From positions 434,001-498,000 of the forward strand of contig NZ_CP085307.1 in the NCBI RefSeq assembly GCF_020700235.1: a stretch of DNA of 64,000 nucleotides, given 5' to 3'. The notes under the pieces are model-generated. The model saw nothing but the letters and a program-made list of their open reading frames with translations. It was not told the DNA's origin and made no database searches. The stretch is from Haladaptatus pallidirubidus. GTDB lineage: Archaea; Halobacteriota; Halobacteria; Halobacteriales; Haladaptataceae. Positions 18,116-27,329 of this stretch are shown here, piece by piece (the stretch's first letter is position 1; every line of letters starts with the position of its first letter). The translations under genes and the position numbers were made by a program.

Positions 18116-18628
18116 TCAAACTTCCTCGGGCCGAACGTGCATTTCGAGTACGCCGTTGTTGAACCGAGCGTGCGTCACCTCAGGCGACTCCCATGGGAGT
18201 TCAACCTGCCCAACAACACCTTTCTCTCGGCAAATGAGGAGTTTATTCGCACTTCGGCCGATACCGACAGAGAGTTCGTCCTCGGTCACACCCAGGAGAT
18301 CAGCAACAACGAGTAACACGTCATCGGTGATGCGGGCGTCGATCCGGCATCGTTTGGCTGTCGAAGTACGTTTCAGATAGCTGTGTTTCCGACGTCGGTT
18401 CGCTTCAATACGGTGCTGTTTTCTATTCTGCTCGTTACTCGTCGTTCGGTCAGTTGCGCTCTCCGGGGGCGGTAAATCGCGGACGTTTATCTCGATCAAA
18501 CTGCCGAGTAAATCCGTTAGTGGTTGCAGGCCAAATCCCAGACCGAATCTATGCGAACGTTTGCCCTCCTCTGGTACCTCTACGTCCACCTCATCTTCTG
18601 CATCCTGATTCTTGTCTTCGTCATCCAT
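18116..18628 (-). CDS. GvpH-like Hsp20-family protein
   Basis: 170 residues. The first half is highly charged (DEDKNQDAEDEVDVEVPEEG) with a glycine turn RFGLGFGLQPLTDLLGSL. The second half is an alpha-crystallin-like fold: ADLLGVTEDELSVGI, then VVGQVELPWES and FNNGVLEMHVRP, matching the end of gas-vesicle protein GvpH. GvpH stabilises GvpL and other accessory gas-vesicle proteins as a small chaperone. No other gas-vesicle gene is nearby, so this is an orphan; a general small heat-shock role is equally possible. Confidence 0.72.
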   Translation of the reverse strand: MDDEDKNQDAEDEVDVEVPEEGKRSHRFGLGFGLQPLTDLLGSLIEINVRDLPPPESATDRTTSNEQNRKQHRIEANRRRKHSYLKRTSTAKRCRIDARITDDVLLVVADLLGVTEDELSVGIGRSANKLLICREKGVVGQVELPWESPEVTHARFNNGVLEMHVRPEEV

Positions 18629-18995
18629 GAATATCCACTATATTTGATATTATTTAACTCTATGTTAGATGGTAACATCTAACACTAGATAACGCTGTTG
18701 GTCACTCCCACCGTTTGCAGTAGACGCCCAACTGGTGGGTTTCAAGGAAGCGGGGTCTTCTGTGTTAGTTCGGGCGATCAGTGATCGAATGGAGATCGTC
18801 ATTCTGTGGAAGGGACTCATTCTCAATATCACCGTATCAGTCGGGGTGAAAAAGCAAACAGCACGACAACTTCGGAAGGTGTTGACGAAGGACAATTGTC
18901 CAGATTTGAATCTACTACCGATAATTCACCGTCATCATCTCTACGAACTCGGCACCCCGTGGCTGCCGAAATATTCGTATAAAAGCCGATTTCGA
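18629..18995. other. Gap with no supported gene
   Basis: Short open frames exist on both strands at 18665-18990, but none shows a domain or a plausible start. The first 60 bases are AT-rich and likely hold the promoter of the GvpH-like gene. Confidence 0.5.
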
Positions 18996-19535
18996 CTACG
19001 CAGGGGGCTCCATTCGTCGGGATACAATTACGCGCTTGTACAACTTCAACACCCCGATGAACGCCAAAGCGGACGTTGCAATACTCGTCCCAAGTCGAAT
19101 CCAGTGTCCCATTTGGAACTCCCATGCAGTTTGTTTTAGAACTGCAACCGAATGTTCGGCTACTCCTTCCTCGAACATGATGGTATTCCGTGGCCAGAAG
19201 AAGAACACCGACAGTATGAATAACGCTATAATCAGGAGTAGTACACTTGCTAGGAGCCAATAACGAACGCTCTTCTCGCGCCAGCTCAAGCTCACGGCAC
19301 CGATTCCAGTAACAACCGCAAGCATTCCCACGGGTGGGAAGAAATCACTCGGACCGGCGACCGCCATGAAGTCCATACTTGTTTGGAACGATTCCGGAAC
19401 GGTATGGAAGATGTTTGGATAGACGATGAACGTCTCGAATACGATCGCTCCGAGAAGGATCATTACGATCCACAGGTACATCATGCCGAAGGCGAACGCA
19501 AGTTTTTCTCTGGTTATCACAGTTCTCACAAACAT
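18996..19535 (-). CDS. Four-helix membrane protein (DUF1772-like)
   Basis: The ATG at 19535 gives 179 residues beginning MFVRTVITREKLAFAFGMMY; the open frame extends 28 codons further but without a better start. Four hydrophobic segments are spaced as in DUF1772/anthrone-oxygenase-like membrane proteins: LWIVMILLGAIVFETFIVYP, a central segment at VGMLAVVTGIGAVSL, LASVLLLIIALFILSVFFF and the final LGTSIATSALAFIGVL. Conserved-looking polar residues lie in the second half (AEHSVAVLKQTAWEFQMGHWIR). The function is unknown; the family name is a tentative match. Confidence 0.55.
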   Translation of the reverse strand: MFVRTVITREKLAFAFGMMYLWIVMILLGAIVFETFIVYPNIFHTVPESFQTSMDFMAVAGPSDFFPPVGMLAVVTGIGAVSLSWREKSVRYWLLASVLLLIIALFILSVFFFWPRNTIMFEEGVAEHSVAVLKQTAWEFQMGHWIRLGTSIATSALAFIGVLKLYKRVIVSRRMEPPA

Positions 19536-19735
19536 ATAGATGGTGGGGGGTTCGATAAGAACGGAAGCACAATCGCTGGAACAGCATTTCTGCACAAGAT
19601 ATTCATACACCCAATACAAGACACGCTCACGAGAACCTCAAGAGCGCCGGTCGGAAAGAGTACGGATGATTCGGATATGAGTATCGTACCCTGAGAAGGA
19701 CAAAAGTCAAACGAATAGGAATGGTAACAGTCTAC

Positions 19736-19903
19736 ATGGCAAACCGAGACTCAGCGAAATCGCTGGAATGCCGATGCACGCGGTGTAAGTACAATAATAA
19801 CGGAACCTGCGGGTATCAGGGAAGACTCCTCATCAATTCAAATGGCGAATGTGAAATGATGGAAACAGGCTTCGGTGGCGATAAAGGCCCGTATGGAGAC
19901 TGA
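19736..19903 (+). CDS. Small cysteine-rich protein (DUF1540-like)
   Basis: 55 residues from the ATG at 19736 (MANRDSAKSLECRCTRC); an ATG at 19721 is possible. Five cysteines are arranged C-x-C-x2-C-x7-C, with another about 14 residues on (CRCTRCKYNNNGTC then GECEMME). The Cys-Lys-Tyr-Asn step resembles DUF1540, a small putative metal-binding module. The role is unknown. It stands alone between a membrane protein and a SWIM relic. Confidence 0.6.
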   Translation: MANRDSAKSLECRCTRCKYNNNGTCGYQGRLLINSNGECEMMETGFGGDKGPYGD

Positions 19904-19923
19904 TCTGATCGCAGACCGCGACC

Positions 19924-20010
19924 CTGACTAAACTCACCAATGAAAGTCACGAGAACCCCACTGAACACCACTAGGTCGTTCTCGCGATCAAGGATAGATA
20001 CGGGGAAGAT
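19924..20010 (+). pseudogene. SWIM zinc-finger relic (internal fragment)
   Basis: The frame reads LTNESHENPTEHH, a stop, then VVLAIKD. It aligns residue for residue with VTNESHENPTDHQYVVSFDD of the SWIM gene at 8053 and with the relic near 22720. A TAG replaces the Tyr or Gln codon, and no zinc ligands remain. It is a short dead fragment. Confidence 0.65.
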
Positions 20011-20199
20011 TTCCGCGGATTGCTGCGTTCTTCTCGAGTCTTTATCCTCACTCTTGGTCGGATATTGAGCGCGTACCCTGGTTAGTATCCCATACTAATC
20101 AAAACAGCCTCCGAGAAGCTTCTCTTACATGGGTGTCCGAAACCCGAGGTAGAAGCCTTGAGAGAGTATTATATCTCCAGAATGACCTACTACCTGTGC

Positions 20200-20934
20200 T
20201 CACTCACCGGACGTTGAAGGGTCACTGAGGTGTTCTGCAACTGTTTCTTCATTTACCATCTCGTACTGGTTTGAATCGGTGTCGATGGTTGCAACACTGA
20301 CGTCCGTTGCTAAAAATTCATCTTCAGCCACGCTTTCAAGAGCCTGAAGAACGGCACGAATGCCATCGTCAAGCGATAGATCGGTTCCATACCGCTCTTC
20401 GAGAGTAGCTTTCAGGTCATCACTCTTCGCACCAATTGCAGTTGCCCTCCATTCGGATGCTGTCCCTGCCGGAGTTACTTCGAATAACCGCGGTTCGTCT
20501 TCGTCGATCCCACCAATAAGAAGGCCAACACCGAATGGCCGTGTGCCACCTTGCTGTGTATGTTCTTGAATATCGTCACAGACTGCGGTGGTGAGCGTAT
20601 CGACATCAATTGGTTGATCATAGCGCCATTGCTCAACTTGTGCGTGTTGACGTGCTTTGTCTACTAGTCGGCGAGCGTCAGCAGCATGGCCCGCAGATGC
20701 AATACCAATGTGCGTGTCGGTCTTATGGAGCTTTTCGACCGACGATGATTCCATCAGCGGTGATCGGGTATTGATTTCGGCTGCGAGCACCACACCATCG
20801 TTCGTCTGAATGCCGATACTGGCACTGCCCCGTTTGACGGCTTCGCGAGCGTATTCAACTTGGTAAAGTCGACCGTCCGGGGAGAAAATTGACGTGCCTC
20901 GATCGTATGCCTGCTGTTGATTTTGTCCTTGCAT
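20200..20934 (-). CDS. psmA: 20S proteasome alpha subunit
   Basis: 244 residues. The start MQGQNQQQAYDRG leads into the alpha-subunit signature TSIFSPDGRLYQVEYAREAVKRGS, which includes the N-terminal gate helix H0. The fold continues with IGIASAGHAADARRLVDKAR and RPFGVGLLIGG. Alpha rings gate the 20S barrel and dock PAN ATPases; there is no catalytic Thr, as expected. The tail is Ser/Asp-rich. Haloarchaea often carry more than one alpha gene; the isolated setting with no ribosome- or exosome-linked neighbours suggests an alternative alpha paralogue. It is flanked by a SWIM relic and an amidohydrolase gene. Confidence 0.93.
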   Translation of the reverse strand: MQGQNQQQAYDRGTSIFSPDGRLYQVEYAREAVKRGSASIGIQTNDGVVLAAEINTRSPLMESSSVEKLHKTDTHIGIASAGHAADARRLVDKARQHAQVEQWRYDQPIDVDTLTTAVCDDIQEHTQQGGTRPFGVGLLIGGIDEDEPRLFEVTPAGTASEWRATAIGAKSDDLKATLEERYGTDLSLDDGIRAVLQALESVAEDEFLATDVSVATIDTDSNQYEMVNEETVAEHLSDPSTSGE

Positions 20935-21160
20935 AGTGCTGTATAGAGCGCTCGGCGCTCGTTACTGCCCATTAGTGTGGGTTTTGTAAATGAGTTTTGT
21001 TGGCCTGTCGAGAATCGTTACGAAAAAACGGCCCCCACGTTTCTAATTTTTGCGTATCAGCCCGTATCAGAGCGTATCGTAGCTGAAAACCCCGTTCTCA
21101 CTGGATGTCCCCGACTGCCGGTGCGCGAACTCTTTTGCCGTCCTCTGTGAATAGTAACAC

Positions 21161-22588
21161 ATGTCGGAACGAGAGCCCGAATCTCTGAAGCAGACGCTGT
21201 TCGACACCATCGAGGCCGAACGCGGTCGATTGAAGTTAATCGCACGAGATATCTGGGAGAACCCTGAGGTGGCGCTACAAGAGTCCGAATCAAGCGAACG
21301 GCTCCAATCTGCCCTACGCGAGGAAGGGTTCGAAGTGACGGCTGGTGTTGGCGGCATTGAGACCGCCTTCGTTGCCAGATACGGAGAGGGGACCCCCGTC
21401 GTCGGTACTATGGGAGAATTCGACGCTCTGCCGGGGATGAGCCAGCAAGCGAAAGCTGAACGCGAACCGGTCGAGGTGAATGCACCTGGCCACGGATGTG
21501 GGCACAACCTTTTCGGCGTTGGCAGCCTCGCCGCAGCTATCGCCATCAAGCGTTCGATAGATCGCGGTGACCTGTCTGGGTCGATTGTCTTCTTCGGCAC
21601 GCCAGCTGAGGAGGCCGGTGGTGGTAAGATGTATATGGTTCGCAACGGCGCCTTCGACGATGTGGACGCGGTCATCTCATGGCATCCCGGCTGGTACAAC
21701 GCGCCCGGAAAGGGGTCTTGTCTCGCTGTCGACGCGTTCGACTTTACTTTTCAAGGAGAGACCTCTCACGCCGCGGCCTCACCTGAATCCGGGCGATCCG
21801 CGCTCGATGCGGTACAGCTTCTGAACACGGGCGTGGAGTTTATGCGCGAGCACATATCCGACGCCGCACGCATCCACTACGTCATCCACAACGGCGGCTC
21901 CGCAGCCAACGTCGTCCCGGGCGAGGCAAGTGTGGAGTACCTCGTGCGCGCGCCAGAGCGAGTGGAGGTCGAGCGCATCTCCGAATGGGTCTGCGACATC
22001 GCTGCGGCAGCTGCCCAGATGAGTCGAACTGACCTTACCGCGACGAAAACCTCCGGAATGTATGGCGTCCTGCCGAACCACACCCTCGCCGACGCAATCC
22101 GTAAGAACATGGAGTATGCCGATTTCCCGCTTGACGACGAGCGGGAAAAATTCGCCGCGGAGCTCCGCGAAACCCTTGGTGACGTAGAGGATTCCCTGCA
22201 GTACATCCCCGAGTCTGAGCGCGAGGCTGCTCGTGAGGTGGCGATGTTTACCCGGCCCATCAATGCGCCCGACGAGGGACAGACTGGCTCCTATTCGACG
22301 GACTCAGGCGACGTCTCGTGGAATGTCCCGCTCGGCCGGTTCAGGGCTGCGACATGGCCTGTCGGGACGCCTGCTCACTCCTGGCAAGCCGTGGCGGCTG
22401 GAAGGGATTTGGGAACCGTTGGGATGGAGTTCGCCGCAAAGACGATCGCGGCAACACTCGCAGATCTGCTCGAAGATCCTGAACTCCGCCAGCAGGCACG
22501 CGCGGAGTTCGAAGAGCGGTCAGCCGACCACGAATACGAGAGCCCGCTGCCCGAAGGAGCCGATCCCTACAAACTCGTGAACCGCTAA
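21161..22588 (+). CDS. M20-family amidohydrolase (AbgB-like)
   Basis: 475 residues. The metal-dependent amidohydrolase pattern is complete: GTMGEFDALPGM, APGHGCGHN, then GTPAEEAGGGKM and VISWHPGWYN; HAAASPESGRSALDAVQL lies in the lid domain. Length and the SWHPG step match AbgB, the subunit that cleaves p-aminobenzoyl-glutamate, and related indole-acetyl-amino-acid hydrolases. It hydrolyses an N-acyl amino acid or dipeptide-like amide in the cytoplasm. No AbgA or transporter partner is adjacent. Codon use is somewhat richer in G+C than the psmA side. Confidence 0.9.
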   Translation: MSEREPESLKQTLFDTIEAERGRLKLIARDIWENPEVALQESESSERLQSALREEGFEVTAGVGGIETAFVARYGEGTPVVGTMGEFDALPGMSQQAKAEREPVEVNAPGHGCGHNLFGVGSLAAAIAIKRSIDRGDLSGSIVFFGTPAEEAGGGKMYMVRNGAFDDVDAVISWHPGWYNAPGKGSCLAVDAFDFTFQGETSHAAASPESGRSALDAVQLLNTGVEFMREHISDAARIHYVIHNGGSAANVVPGEASVEYLVRAPERVEVERISEWVCDIAAAAAQMSRTDLTATKTSGMYGVLPNHTLADAIRKNMEYADFPLDDEREKFAAELRETLGDVEDSLQYIPESEREAAREVAMFTRPINAPDEGQTGSYSTDSGDVSWNVPLGRFRAATWPVGTPAHSWQAVAAGRDLGTVGMEFAAKTIAATLADLLEDPELRQQARAEFEERSADHEYESPLPEGADPYKLVNR

Positions 22589-22629
22589 GCGAGCCTCTAT
22601 ACCGTTCGTCATTAGAAAACAATTGAACA

Positions 22630-22860
22630 ATTCATCGCCCGTAAAGCCGCCGCGAGGGTACAGAAACGCGCACAGGCCGAACAGTTCTCCGTCGCCATCG
22701 AAGAGCCCCGACTGGTCGAAGTCGCCAATGAGAGCCACGACAACCCCGCTGAGCACCAGTACGTTGTCACACTAGACGACATAACGGGAGAAGCAATGGG
22801 GTACACGCGTCCACACCACGTTCGCAGCACGCTTTCTGCAAGCGCACACAGCTACTTGTC
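22630..22860 (+). pseudogene. SWIM zinc-finger relic (nearly full domain, zinc ligands lost)
   Basis: The frame reads RKAAARVQKRAQAEQFSVAI, VEVANESHDNPAEHQYVV and LDDITGEAMG, aligning with the SWIM gene at 8053. The zinc-binding CxC has become Y-T-R (tac acg cgt), and a frameshift separates it from FCKRTQLL, the remains of FCKHMAAV. No start codon is in place. It is a recently decayed copy. Confidence 0.75.
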
Positions 22861-22968
22861 GGAAACGTTTCTAAAGCGTTTGAATTTCAACAATCACTAC
22901 ATATCAATGAGCGTGAGTGGATAAGAGCCAGTCACGCCATCGCAGTATTTGTCTCTTCCAGAGATCAA

Positions 22969-24078
22969 CTACGTACGGATCTGGGATGATCTCGATCCGT
23001 GAGGCGGCCGGGATGCGATGTGCTCGACTACGTGTTTCGCATCCCTTCCAACTCCACAGAGTATTTCTGATGATGCCGCATAGAGGAATAATAGCCCGAC
23101 GAAATACACCCCTGGTTCGTCAGCGACGATGCCGCGATAGTGGTTTGGCTCTACCGGTTCATCTCCCTCGAAGATCGGGAGGTCGATCCACGAGAAATCA
23201 GAACGATATCCTGTGGCCCAGATCACGTTCGCCGCTTCCAGAACACGATCATCCCCGACCGTGGGTAGGCCATCTTGTACGCCAACTGTTCTCGGAACCC
23301 GTTCGATACCGGCCTCAGCCAAGTCCGCGGGTTTGGTTCGCACCAGTATGGTACCCTGGGAGATAAACTTTGGTCTCATCTTGCGGCCGATGGGCGAGTC
23401 CACTGTCAGCACGCGATGAAAGAGGAAACGCAGCACAAACGGGACACCGAGGTGCCGTCCGACAACCGACTCGATGTGGAATGGGATGCGCCCGACGTCC
23501 CGTCCTGACAACCATGTAGTGTGCTCGTGTGCGGCCTCCAGACTGATTTCGGCCCCGGAGTTACCCGCTCCCACGACGAGGACGCCACCATCCTGCAGCT
23601 GAGAGGGATTACGGTAGTCGCTGGAATGCAACTGAACGATGTCGGGATCCAGCTCATCGGCAAAGTCAGGTGTTGTGGGGATTTGATGCGTTGCCATGGC
23701 AACGACGACGTTTTCGGCCACGAAATGTCGATTGCCTGCATTCACCAGAAACCGTTCCCCCTCCTTTGTGAGGTGGTCTACCCGTACGTCTAGATGAACC
23801 GGCAACTCGAAATATTCTGCGTACGCTTCCAGGTAGTCGCCCATCTCGTCTTTGGTAGGGAAAATGTGGGGTGGGGCTGGGAAGGGCATTCCCGGGAGTC
23901 CGCTGTAGCGAGCAGGGGTAAACAAGCGAAGCGAATCCCAACGGTTCCGCCAGACATCACCAATTCGCTTACCTGCGTCGAGAATAATGAAATCGCGTCC
24001 CTCTTTCTGCAGGAAGTAACCGGTAGCCAGTCCGGCCTGGCCCCCGCCGATAACGATAGTGTTGTAACTGTCAGTCAT
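22969..24078 (-). CDS. FAD/NADPH-dependent flavoprotein oxidoreductase (CzcO-like)
   Basis: 369 residues from the ATG at 24078 (MTDSYNTIVIGGGQAGLATG); an ATG 18 bases upstream is possible. There are two Rossmann sites: FAD at IGGGQAGLATG and NADPH at VVGAGNSGAEIS. Between them lie the monooxygenase-type features DVWRNRWDSLRLFTPARYSG and ATHQIPTTPDF. The ATG motif ANVIWATGYRSDFSW is near the C-terminus. Members oxidise small S-, N- or carbonyl substrates or act as ferredoxin-linked reductases. The substrate is unknown. The gene starts on the side of the next regulator gene, which lies on the same strand. Confidence 0.9.
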   Translation of the reverse strand: MTDSYNTIVIGGGQAGLATGYFLQKEGRDFIILDAGKRIGDVWRNRWDSLRLFTPARYSGLPGMPFPAPPHIFPTKDEMGDYLEAYAEYFELPVHLDVRVDHLTKEGERFLVNAGNRHFVAENVVVAMATHQIPTTPDFADELDPDIVQLHSSDYRNPSQLQDGGVLVVGAGNSGAEISLEAAHEHTTWLSGRDVGRIPFHIESVVGRHLGVPFVLRFLFHRVLTVDSPIGRKMRPKFISQGTILVRTKPADLAEAGIERVPRTVGVQDGLPTVGDDRVLEAANVIWATGYRSDFSWIDLPIFEGDEPVEPNHYRGIVADEPGVYFVGLLFLYAASSEILCGVGRDAKHVVEHIASRPPHGSRSSQIRT

Positions 24079-24338
24079 GTCTTCTCTTCGTTTCAATGGC
24101 CTTCACTCCTCACCCTCAAATGGAAGCCCGTGTGTTGGAGGCCTACATCTGTTAAGCCCCTTTTCGGGGAAACGAGGGGAACAACGAAGCCCTGTTTGAT
24201 CTCGTTCCATGCGTTCTGTATCTGTTTTTCAGTGGCCATGCTACTCAATGTCTATTATGCTTGCCAAATATATGTAACTGTCTTGTGAAATATTTCGCTG
24301 TGTGAAAAATTGGTACTAAGACAGACTAAATGAACATC

Positions 24339-25163
24339 CTACGAGGTGAGATCTGAGGAGACGAGCGCCTCGAACAAGTCCGAATCGACTGGCTTGGCAT
24401 CCCGACGGACGCGCTCAAACGCGGAGATAGCCCACTCGCGGGCCTTCGGAGCGTCTGTATCGATGATCGCCCGGAGCGCACCAGTTTCGGCATCATGACA
24501 ACAAATGCCAGCTCGGTCGTCAACGATACCGAGGCCACACCGGTCTCCATCGGGAAGAGAATCGTGGATGAGGACGGTGCAGTGTTCGCATGAGGCTGCT
24601 TCCATGATTCGTTCGGGATTCCAAGCAATGGTTCCCTGAAGCGCATCCGGCGAGTAAATGTACTCGAGTTCCATCCCATCAAGGACAGCTTGGCAGACTG
24701 CCTCGTTGTTGATCGATTTGTACACGATATTGTCGAAGCCGCGCAACCGGGTAGTCCCCTTGATGAGCTGGGTAAGTCGTTCGACGGGTTCGTAAGGGTA
24801 TCTCGATCCGGGATACGAGACTACCGCATCAGCGAATAGGTCGACGCTGAATCCCTCCATTTCCCGCGGGAGCCACTGCCAGACATCGCGGAGTTTGTAT
24901 TCGGTCTCCATCGCTTCGCGGAAATCCAAAAACCGATCGGCGACAAACGCACCCAGTTGCGTCAGTTGGTAGTCAGGGCCGTCCCGGACGATCCATCGTC
25001 GATCTTCGAAATCAGCCAAGACACGCCCCATGGTAGGTGAGGATGCACTTGTTGTGACACGCAATTTCTTACGGTCACAGGGGCCTTCAGTCAGAGCCTC
25101 GAGTACCCTGATGCGGTGATCCGAGCGCGCAAGAAATTCGATCTCTTTGATCGGTGAGTGCAT
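24339..25163 (-). CDS. Haloarchaeal winged-helix transcriptional regulator
   Basis: 274 residues from MHSPIKEIEFLARSDHRI. An N-terminal winged helix covers about residues 1-85: RVLEALTEGPCDRKKLRV, ASSPTMGRVLADFEDRRWI, then a wing DYQLTQLG. The C-terminal domain (about 100-270) holds a Cys/His set, ASCEHCTVLIHDS and AGICCHDAETG, in a fold common to haloarchaeal regulators of this class; it may sense a ligand. It lies 260 bases upstream of the flavoprotein gene on the same strand and may control it. Confidence 0.85.
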   Translation of the reverse strand: MHSPIKEIEFLARSDHRIRVLEALTEGPCDRKKLRVTTSASSPTMGRVLADFEDRRWIVRDGPDYQLTQLGAFVADRFLDFREAMETEYKLRDVWQWLPREMEGFSVDLFADAVVSYPGSRYPYEPVERLTQLIKGTTRLRGFDNIVYKSINNEAVCQAVLDGMELEYIYSPDALQGTIAWNPERIMEAASCEHCTVLIHDSLPDGDRCGLGIVDDRAGICCHDAETGALRAIIDTDAPKAREWAISAFERVRRDAKPVDSDLFEALVSSDLTS

Positions 25164-25239
25164 GTGACTACTACGCATGGATATATATTATTCTTCTCCC
25201 AGGGGGTTCCTCGTTTGGCAGGAAGGGAGGGAATCCCAC

Positions 25240-25275
25240 ATGTGACTGCTCCCCATCCTTAAGGGCGGGGGCTTC
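25240..25275. mobile_element. Solo IS1341/IS605-type end
   Basis: The segment gctccccatccttaagggcg, followed by ggggcttcctg, has the G/C-rich imperfect palindrome and 'gcttcctg' trailer typical of haloarchaeal IS605-superfamily ends. No tnpA or tnpB is attached, so it is a leftover end or a small non-autonomous copy. Confidence 0.45.
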
Positions 25276-25382
25276 CTGAACACACTAGTACCACCATGTG
25301 CCACCGGCAGAGCGGTGTGAATTTTGGATGCTGGCGTCGCCCCGATGAGGGTTCTTCGAACCCCATGATTATACCGTTGTAA

Positions 25383-25690
25383 TTAGCGCCCTCCATTCGC
25401 TAGTTTCGTGTTAGCTTCGTGGGCCCGCATCCACCCCGCTAAATCGGGATGGTCGAACGTGATTTCGATGTGATGGATACCGACACCCGTTGCATCGTCC
25501 ACTGACAGCGTTCGAAACTCTTTGTAGCTTACGCCCATGACACGCTCAGCCATCTTTTCCATCACCCGAAGCCATCGTTGTTGTAGGCACAGCCGTAATG
25601 CGTCGCAACCTCCCGATAACTGAGTCGGGCAACCACCATGTCGTTCGTCTGTAACGCCACTCGATAAAAGGCTTCAACCTGAGGACGGTC
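25383..25690 (-). pseudogene. Frameshifted relic of an unknown haloarchaeal protein
   Basis: One minus-strand frame reads LQTDRPQVEAFYRVALQTND and VVARLSYREVATHYGCAYNN down to about 25575. After a frameshift a second frame continues MEKMAERVMGVSYKEFRTL and THIEITFDHP-like text (IHHIEITFDHPDLAGW) to the stop at 25383. The two parts look like one protein broken once. I do not recognise the family. It lies in a debris zone next to a transposon end. Confidence 0.4.
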
Positions 25691-25965
25691 CGTCTGTAAC
25701 TGGCCTAACCAGGAAACCTAACTGAATAGTCTAACTATACAACTTAACCAGGTGATCTAACTGCTTCGACTGGGCATCCGAGGGTGGATCACTTCGCGTT
25801 AAGGAGGGTAGTAAGTAACAGAATCTCGCTGTCTGCACTACAGTACACAAATGGATAATGCAGCAGGCAGCATTTGGTTCGGGGTGTTTACATGGCAAAA
25901 TTTTAAAATCAATCGCAACGACCCTTTATAGGAGCGCAGGAAAACAGACGCGTTCACGATATCCG

Positions 25966-26631
25966 ATGACGGACATCGAACGACGCCCGGAGGACGAAAC
26001 ACAGTATCGTGATCATCTACAGCGTAGCGAGACGGTTTGGAACCGTTGGAGCGATTGGTACCGAACGAGTGAACAGGATTTCGAACCGTTCCGAACGGAG
26101 TTGATTACGCAACTCGGCCTCAGAGAGGGTGATAGGGTACTTGAGATTGGCTGTGGACCCGGCGTTAACTTTAGTTTGATCTGGGAAGCAATAGGCGAAG
26201 ACGGCCAGCTCGTTGCGACTGACTACAGCCCAGAGATGGTCACCAAAGCCAGAGAGCGTATTACCACCAACGGGTGGGAGAATATCGAGGTTGTGCGCGC
26301 CGATGCAACAACTGCCAATTTGGGGGGCGCTATGACGCAGCTATCGCAACCCTCGCTTTGAGCGTGATGCCTGATGTCAAACGAGCTGTCCGGAACATCC
26401 ACTCCGTACTCAAACCAGGTGCCCCAATGGTATCCTCGATTTGCAGGAGTTTCAATCGGGGCCAATCGGGCGTTCAATCCCCTGCTACGGTGGTTCCTTC
26501 ACTGGTACGCCAATTGGAATGCAAACGATGATGTTCGGATAGCCATCAATGAGATCTTCGATGAATACGAACAGCTCGGTACATATATGTTTGGAACAGT
26601 GTATACAATCAAAGCAATAAAATCTCTATAA
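25966..26631 (+). pseudogene. Class I SAM methyltransferase, broken by frameshifts
   Basis: The first frame carries a standard start of a Rossmann methyltransferase: MTDIERRPEDETQYRDHL, motif I VLEIGCGPGVNFSLIWE, ATDYSPEMV, then WENIEVVRADAT. At a run of six G near 26325 the frame changes, and RYDAAIATLALSVMPDVKRA and HSVLKPGAPMV follow. A second change gives ILDLQEFQSGP, and a third gives RAFNPLLRWFLHWYANWN and YEQLGTYMFGTVY to the stop. All parts belong to one UbiE/COQ5-like enzyme. Three frame changes make sequencing error alone unlikely, though the homopolymer should be rechecked. Confidence 0.75.
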
Positions 26632-26734
26632 TAATCCTCCGCATCGTCGGTTGGCACCCGATAACTGAACCACTCGTTCGTGTTCACCGTTCAACTCATA
26701 CGTCGATCGATCTTATACCTGATTTCTCAAACAG

Positions 26735-26935
26735 CACGGAACTGTATGCACGTTCTGCGAACACACGGTTGCCGGCAAAATCCGACTAACAACGGCACGC
26801 TGACCGCGTTTCCATCAGAGGAGAGGACGACGATGCTAAGACAGTGAAGTGAAACTGTGGCGGCCTTGATTGCTTCCCGTGCTGGAGTGCGCACGGGCCG
26901 GAAAGACCTCAGCCTAATCCCGTTGTACTTTCTTC
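26735..26935 (+). pseudogene. SWIM zinc-finger relic (C-terminal part)
   Basis: Fragments in shifting frames read AFCEHTVA, NNGTLTAFPSEE, then GLDCFPCWSAHGPERPQPNP, which align with FCKHMAAV, DNGTLTAFPLD and the expected PCWECVRTGRKE tail of the SWIM gene at 8053. Internal stops and indels show it is dead. Confidence 0.7.
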
Positions 26936-27329
26936 TCCTTATGCCGAATGGTTGTCGTCGGTCCAAAGAGATTATTTCCCATCTGTGACACTGACTAAAT
27001 CGCTTCACTTACGCTCCACTAGGCGCTATTATTTCTTCTCTGCGAACCTATGCTAGAGTGGAGGATCGACCTCCAGGCGAAGAATATCCTATGATTCATA
27101 CAACAAGGTCGAGAGAGACGATTACCGTACCAGAAACGCGAGTGAAATTCGCCGCCCTAGCACTGCGGGCGCTCTCCGAAACCGGGGACGCGACACTAAA
27201 ACGGTTCGTGGAGAACGGAGAGACGACACGGTACTCTCGGAACCACGTGCGATCGGCCGAAACGGCACCGGCCCCTTCGGCGAAGCGCTGGAACCGCATA
27301 CCCGATACGATATCGAGGAGAACAACGAA
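26936..27329. other. Leader of the ABC cassette, no clear gene
   Basis: An open frame from 27091 (MIHTTRSRETITV) to 27333 runs into the start of the ATPase gene in another frame. It has no recognisable domain and is Arg/Thr-rich, so I do not call it. GC rises from about 27120 onward, which probably marks the left edge of the acquired segment. gaggag at 27316-27321 is a strong ribosome site for the next gene. Confidence 0.4.

Noticed and set aside
25240..25380. CRISPR-like repeat
   Set aside because: Only one palindrome is present and no regular spacing of repeats occurs anywhere in the window.
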